Below are positions 61,118 through 64,000 of a stretch of 64,000 nt of DNA, in pieces. A program made the translations under genes and the position numbers. Below the pieces are notes generated by a model. That model worked only from the letters and a program-made list of their open reading frames with translations, did not search any database and had not been told where the DNA came from. Every line of letters starts with the position of its first letter. Positions within the stretch are counted from its first letter, which is position 1. The DNA comes from JAGTVG01 sp964543195. Its GTDB lineage: Bacteria; Bacteroidota; Bacteroidia; Cytophagales; Cyclobacteriaceae. The stretch is from NCBI GenBank assembly GCA_964543195.1, contig CAZIXF010000017.1:23938-87937 (forward strand), written 5' to 3'.

Positions 61118-61810
61118 TCATGTAAAAACTTTTCGCTGTAGTTTATCGGCCAGGTTTACGGCCTCCGAAATGCCCCAGTGATTGAGTTTCTGGATAATCC
61201 TGCTGGCATGATCCCTTATATCCGGCCGGTTACCGTTGTTTGTTGTATTGGCTTTCTGCTGCAGGCTGATAAGATCCTCCCATGTGTTTTCCAGGTTGAA
61301 ACCCTTACGTTGGGCTAATACACGTATGGTATGGGTTATGTCTTCAAGGGCTTGAGTCCCGGGATGACCGGAATTCATCCGGATATCCCTTGCATGGTCC
61401 CGGATTGTAAATTCCATGGTTTTGATCTTATGGTCCGGATACCGGGTGTATTCATCCACTTTGGCCCTGACTGTACAGGCATCGATCACCGGATAGGTAG
61501 AAAGCGTATTGATCAAACGGGAATTATCGATAATCCAATTGTCTTTTTCGTATTCGGTCACTTCATAAAAGAGCTTCCAGAATTGTTTTTTATAGCTGAC
61601 CGGGTCCGGATTGGATACCTTCTTCATTATTTTCAATAATCCTCCAATATCGGTATTGAACCAGGCATTATTGAATATGTCATGATACCCGGGAGTAAGC
61701 ATATTCAGTGAAATATCGAACTGAGGATCCCGGAGCCGGCTTTTCACCTGAATAAGAATAAGCTTCTTAAAATAATAATATTCACGTTCGTAAATATATG
61801 GTTTCCGCAT
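61118..61810 (-). CDS. Hypothetical protein, 230 residues
   Basis: I do not recognise this protein. It has no signal or membrane segment. It is helical and rich in aromatic and charged residues, starting RKPYIYEREYYYFKKL and containing SRLINTLSTYPVIDACTVR and MNSGHPGTQALEDI. It is placed 29 bases after pepF and 43 bases before the helicase, so a link to either is possible; there is no catalytic motif to name. Confidence 0.6.
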   Translation of the reverse strand: MRKPYIYEREYYYFKKLILIQVKSRLRDPQFDISLNMLTPGYHDIFNNAWFNTDIGGLLKIMKKVSNPDPVSYKKQFWKLFYEVTEYEKDNWIIDNSRLINTLSTYPVIDACTVRAKVDEYTRYPDHKIKTMEFTIRDHARDIRMNSGHPGTQALEDITHTIRVLAQRKGFNLENTWEDLISLQQKANTTNNGNRPDIRDHASRIIQKLNHWGISEAVNLADKLQRKVFT

Positions 61811-61839
61811 TACAGGTATTCCTGACTTGTGACTATCCT

Positions 61840-63762
61840 TTATCTTCCCAGTTCATCCAGCATGGCTTCCATTTCATCCATCACGTCGTTCATCTTGGTC
61901 ATGGTTACCTCGAACGGTTCGTCGGTAGTCATATCGATACCCACTTTTTTGAGCGTGGGGATGGCATATTCCGAGCTTCCGCTTGAAAGGAATTCGAGGT
62001 ATTTATTTATCATTTCTTCTCCTCCGGACAGCATGCTTTCGGCCAGCATAGTAGATGCGGTAAATGAGGTACTGTACTGAAAAACGTAAAAATTATAATA
62101 GAAATGGGGGATATAGGCCCATTCAATGGCAAAAAGGTCATCGATTTTCATCACACCCTTATCATGTCCGTAATACCTTTTTAGAATGTCCAGGTAGATT
62201 TCACTGAATTTATCGCCTGTAAGGCTTTGCCCTTTTTCAGCCAGTTCATGGATCTTCAGTTCAAATTCAGCGAACTGGATTTGCCGGAAAAGGGTACCCC
62301 TGGCATTTTCAAGATAATTGCCGAGAATAGATAATCTTGCTTCCGGATCATCGATCTGGTTGAGCATATAATCCATCAGCAGGGCTTCATTTGCGGTGGA
62401 GGCTACTTCAGCAAGGAAAATGGGATAGTCGGCATTGATAAAGGGTTGATTTTTATTGGAGAAATAACTGTGCATGGTATGACCGAGCTCGTGGGCCAGT
62501 GTGCTCACGTCGTTATATTTTCGATTGTAGTTCAGAAGGATATAGGGATGTACATCATAGGCACTGCCGTTGGAATAGGCACCTGAACGTTTCCCTGTGT
62601 TCGGGTATACATCGATCCACCGGTTTTCGAAAGCTTCCTGCAGTACGTTGGTATATTCATCCCCCAGGACGGCCAGTGATCGAAGCATGATTTCTGTGGC
62701 CTGTTCATAATCATATTCAAGGTCCACATTTTCAACCATGGGTGCATAGATATCATAATAATGAAGTTCATCTACCCCAAGCATCCGTTTTTTGAGTTCC
62801 AGATACCGGTGAAGGGTAGGCAGGTGTTCATTGGCATTTTCAATGAGTTTATGATATACTTCGACGGGAATGTTATTCTGATTCAACGAAGCTTCCAGGC
62901 ATGAGTTATAATTTCTGACTCTTTTGGTGAACAGGTGTTCCTTAACATTGCCATACAGTTGGGTGCCCAGGGTCATTTTATAATTTTTAAGTTCACCAAA
63001 AAAGGCTTCAAATACTTTTTCACGGTCAACCCTGTTCCTTGACGCCCGGTATAAGGCATAATTGGCCGGATCGAGGGTAATTTCCTCACCGCTGGAAAGG
63101 GTAATTTTTGCCCGTGGCATTTCTGCATTACTGAATACAGTGTAGGTGTTGGCTGAATTTCCCCTGATCAGCCCGGTATGGGCGACGATATTCTCCTCTT
63201 CTTCGGACAGTGTATGAGGCTTCATCCTGTATATATTATCGATATACTGGTCGAAACGGCCGAGACGAGCCTCTTCATCGAAAAATTTATTCAGTTTTTT
63301 TTCAGGTATGGACAGGATCTCCGGGGTCATATAGGCCACGGAAGTGCCGAAGTTGGTAAAGATCTGTCCGGCTTCCTGTTTCATGGAAAGCGGTTCCGAT
63401 TTCCGGGTATCCTGATCGGATAACATATTGGCATAAGAATAGAAACGGTAGAGATCCTTGGTAATCTCTTCCATGAAAGAGAGTGCTTCATATAGCGTTT
63501 CGGCTGAATTTCCGAGTTTTCCCTTATAGGATGCCATCTTTTTGAACCGTTCGGCATAGGCTTCCTTTTCTTCTTCCCAGGCTTGCTTTGAGGGATAAAG
63601 ATCTTCAAGGTTCCATTTATATTCTTTGTCAGTCTTATCCCTGTCCCTGGTTTTTGGATCATCCTTTGATATGTCTGTTGTGAAACCAGTAAGTAATAAC
63701 AGTGTCATTATTGATACGGTTAGGATTTTTATGTTGTTTTTACGATAAATACTCATGATCAT
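61840..63762 (-). CDS. pepF: Exported oligoendopeptidase F (M3 family)
   Basis: The 640-residue protein has the M3 zinc motif in LAHELGHTMHSYFS with the third ligand Glu in VASTANEALL, and the conserved YNRKYNDVSTL before it. An N-terminal hydrophobic stretch (ILTVSIMTLLLLTGFTTD) suggests export; the start may be the third codon (63756). Ordinary PepF is cytosolic, so this is an exported variant. It cuts oligopeptides of about 7-17 residues. It is the first gene of the minus-strand group. Confidence 0.92.
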   Translation of the reverse strand: MIMSIYRKNNIKILTVSIMTLLLLTGFTTDISKDDPKTRDRDKTDKEYKWNLEDLYPSKQAWEEEKEAYAERFKKMASYKGKLGNSAETLYEALSFMEEITKDLYRFYSYANMLSDQDTRKSEPLSMKQEAGQIFTNFGTSVAYMTPEILSIPEKKLNKFFDEEARLGRFDQYIDNIYRMKPHTLSEEEENIVAHTGLIRGNSANTYTVFSNAEMPRAKITLSSGEEITLDPANYALYRASRNRVDREKVFEAFFGELKNYKMTLGTQLYGNVKEHLFTKRVRNYNSCLEASLNQNNIPVEVYHKLIENANEHLPTLHRYLELKKRMLGVDELHYYDIYAPMVENVDLEYDYEQATEIMLRSLAVLGDEYTNVLQEAFENRWIDVYPNTGKRSGAYSNGSAYDVHPYILLNYNRKYNDVSTLAHELGHTMHSYFSNKNQPFINADYPIFLAEVASTANEALLMDYMLNQIDDPEARLSILGNYLENARGTLFRQIQFAEFELKIHELAEKGQSLTGDKFSEIYLDILKRYYGHDKGVMKIDDLFAIEWAYIPHFYYNFYVFQYSTSFTASTMLAESMLSGGEEMINKYLEFLSSGSSEYAIPTLKKVGIDMTTDEPFEVTMTKMNDVMDEMEAMLDELGR

Positions 63763-63914
63763 TAATTTTAAAAAGTCTGTGAAATTACTTCATTTTTAAG
63801 AAGAATAAAAGAGGAAGAAGGGGATTGCGGTTTTACCCGGAAACTTTGTTCATTTGATGGTTACCTACTTTTATATCCCGGTGTTTCCGAAGGATCTTAA
63901 ATCCCTTAAAAATA
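63763..63914. other. Upstream region of pepF
   Basis: This is a non-coding stretch. I see no match to the promoter consensus and no stable structure. Confidence 0.4.
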
Positions 63915-64000
63915 CGTCATTAGTAGGTGGAGCCGTGGGAGTGCCCTTTCAGTAACGTCACTCCGAGCCGTAGGCGTGGGAGTCTCCTTTCAGGAACGTC
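63915..64000. repeat. 41-bp tandem hairpin repeat running off the window edge
   Basis: Units of 41 bp start at 63915 and 63956, each beginning CGTCA and containing GTGGGAGT and CTTTCAG(T/G)AACGTC. The second unit has a hairpin: ACTCC pairs with GGAGT and GCC with GGC around GTA. The last CGTC at the edge fits the start of a third unit, so the array probably continues outside. Confidence 0.85.

Overview
The window is a piece of a Bacteroidota chromosome, most likely Bacteroidia of a Bacteroidales/Marinilabiliales type. It is probably a draft or metagenome scaffold, because it has three gaps of exactly 100 N. The assignment rests on several signs. Promoters match the Bacteroidota consensus TTTG-N19/20-TAnnTTTG. 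The block nusB, YtxH, DUF1573 lipoprotein, yajC, ybbR, coaE sits beside a leucine-type dehydrogenase and an ABC exporter. WbqC, an exported M28 peptidase and long nusB are typical, and Shine-Dalgarno sequences are almost absent. I see no rRNA, CRISPR array, phage or intact insertion sequence. One tRNA gene (His) is present.

Layout. 1-5.3 kb: end of a large glycine-rich surface protein, a TMTC-like membrane TPR protein, an exonuclease/GIY-YIG fusion and an acyl-CoA thioesterase. 5.4-8.7 kb: a four-gene sulfide/persulfide detoxification operon (ArsR regulator, TauE exporter, persulfide-dioxygenase-like MBL-rhodanese, single rhodanese) behind a 24-bp near-palindromic operator. 9-13.6 kb: ClpC, WbqC-like protein and an M16 peptidase. 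13.9-16.7 kb: an unusual exported protein built of about 29 short repeats. 16.9-29.7 kb: housekeeping genes (gcvP, M28 peptidase, dihydroorotase, tRNA-His, receiver-adenylate cyclase, coaE-ybbR-yajC-DUF1573-YtxH-nusB, leucine-type dehydrogenase). 29.8-38.2 kb: an ABC exporter half, a pair of outer-membrane barrel proteins (one with an HhH domain), a beta-propeller lipoprotein and a GH28/GH49-like beta-helix lipoprotein. 38.3-49.2 kb: thioredoxin lipoprotein, MscS channel, methyltransferase, glycosidase-like proteins, flavin reductase, M14 carboxypeptidase and small unknowns. 49.2-58 kb: a carbohydrate locus with a broken GH140-like gene, Tat-exported Gfo/Idh oxidoreductase and TIM-barrel isomerase, a beta-helix protein, then an FAH-family sugar-acid dehydratase plus ketoglutarate semialdehyde dehydrogenase that together resemble the lower Weimberg pathway. 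58-64 kb: GroES-like protein, RRM protein, SF1 helicase, an ORFan and exported oligoendopeptidase F.

The most unusual material is a continuous period-7 pyrimidine-rich array of varying heptamers at 47.16-47.4 kb, interrupted by an assembly gap; the approximately 25-residue repeat protein; the HhH-plus-barrel outer-membrane pair; the sulfur operon with its operator laid over the -7 box; and a 41-bp tandem hairpin repeat running off the right edge. I do not see a clearly new defence or mobile system. The strongest candidates for something undescribed are the repeat protein and the heptamer array.
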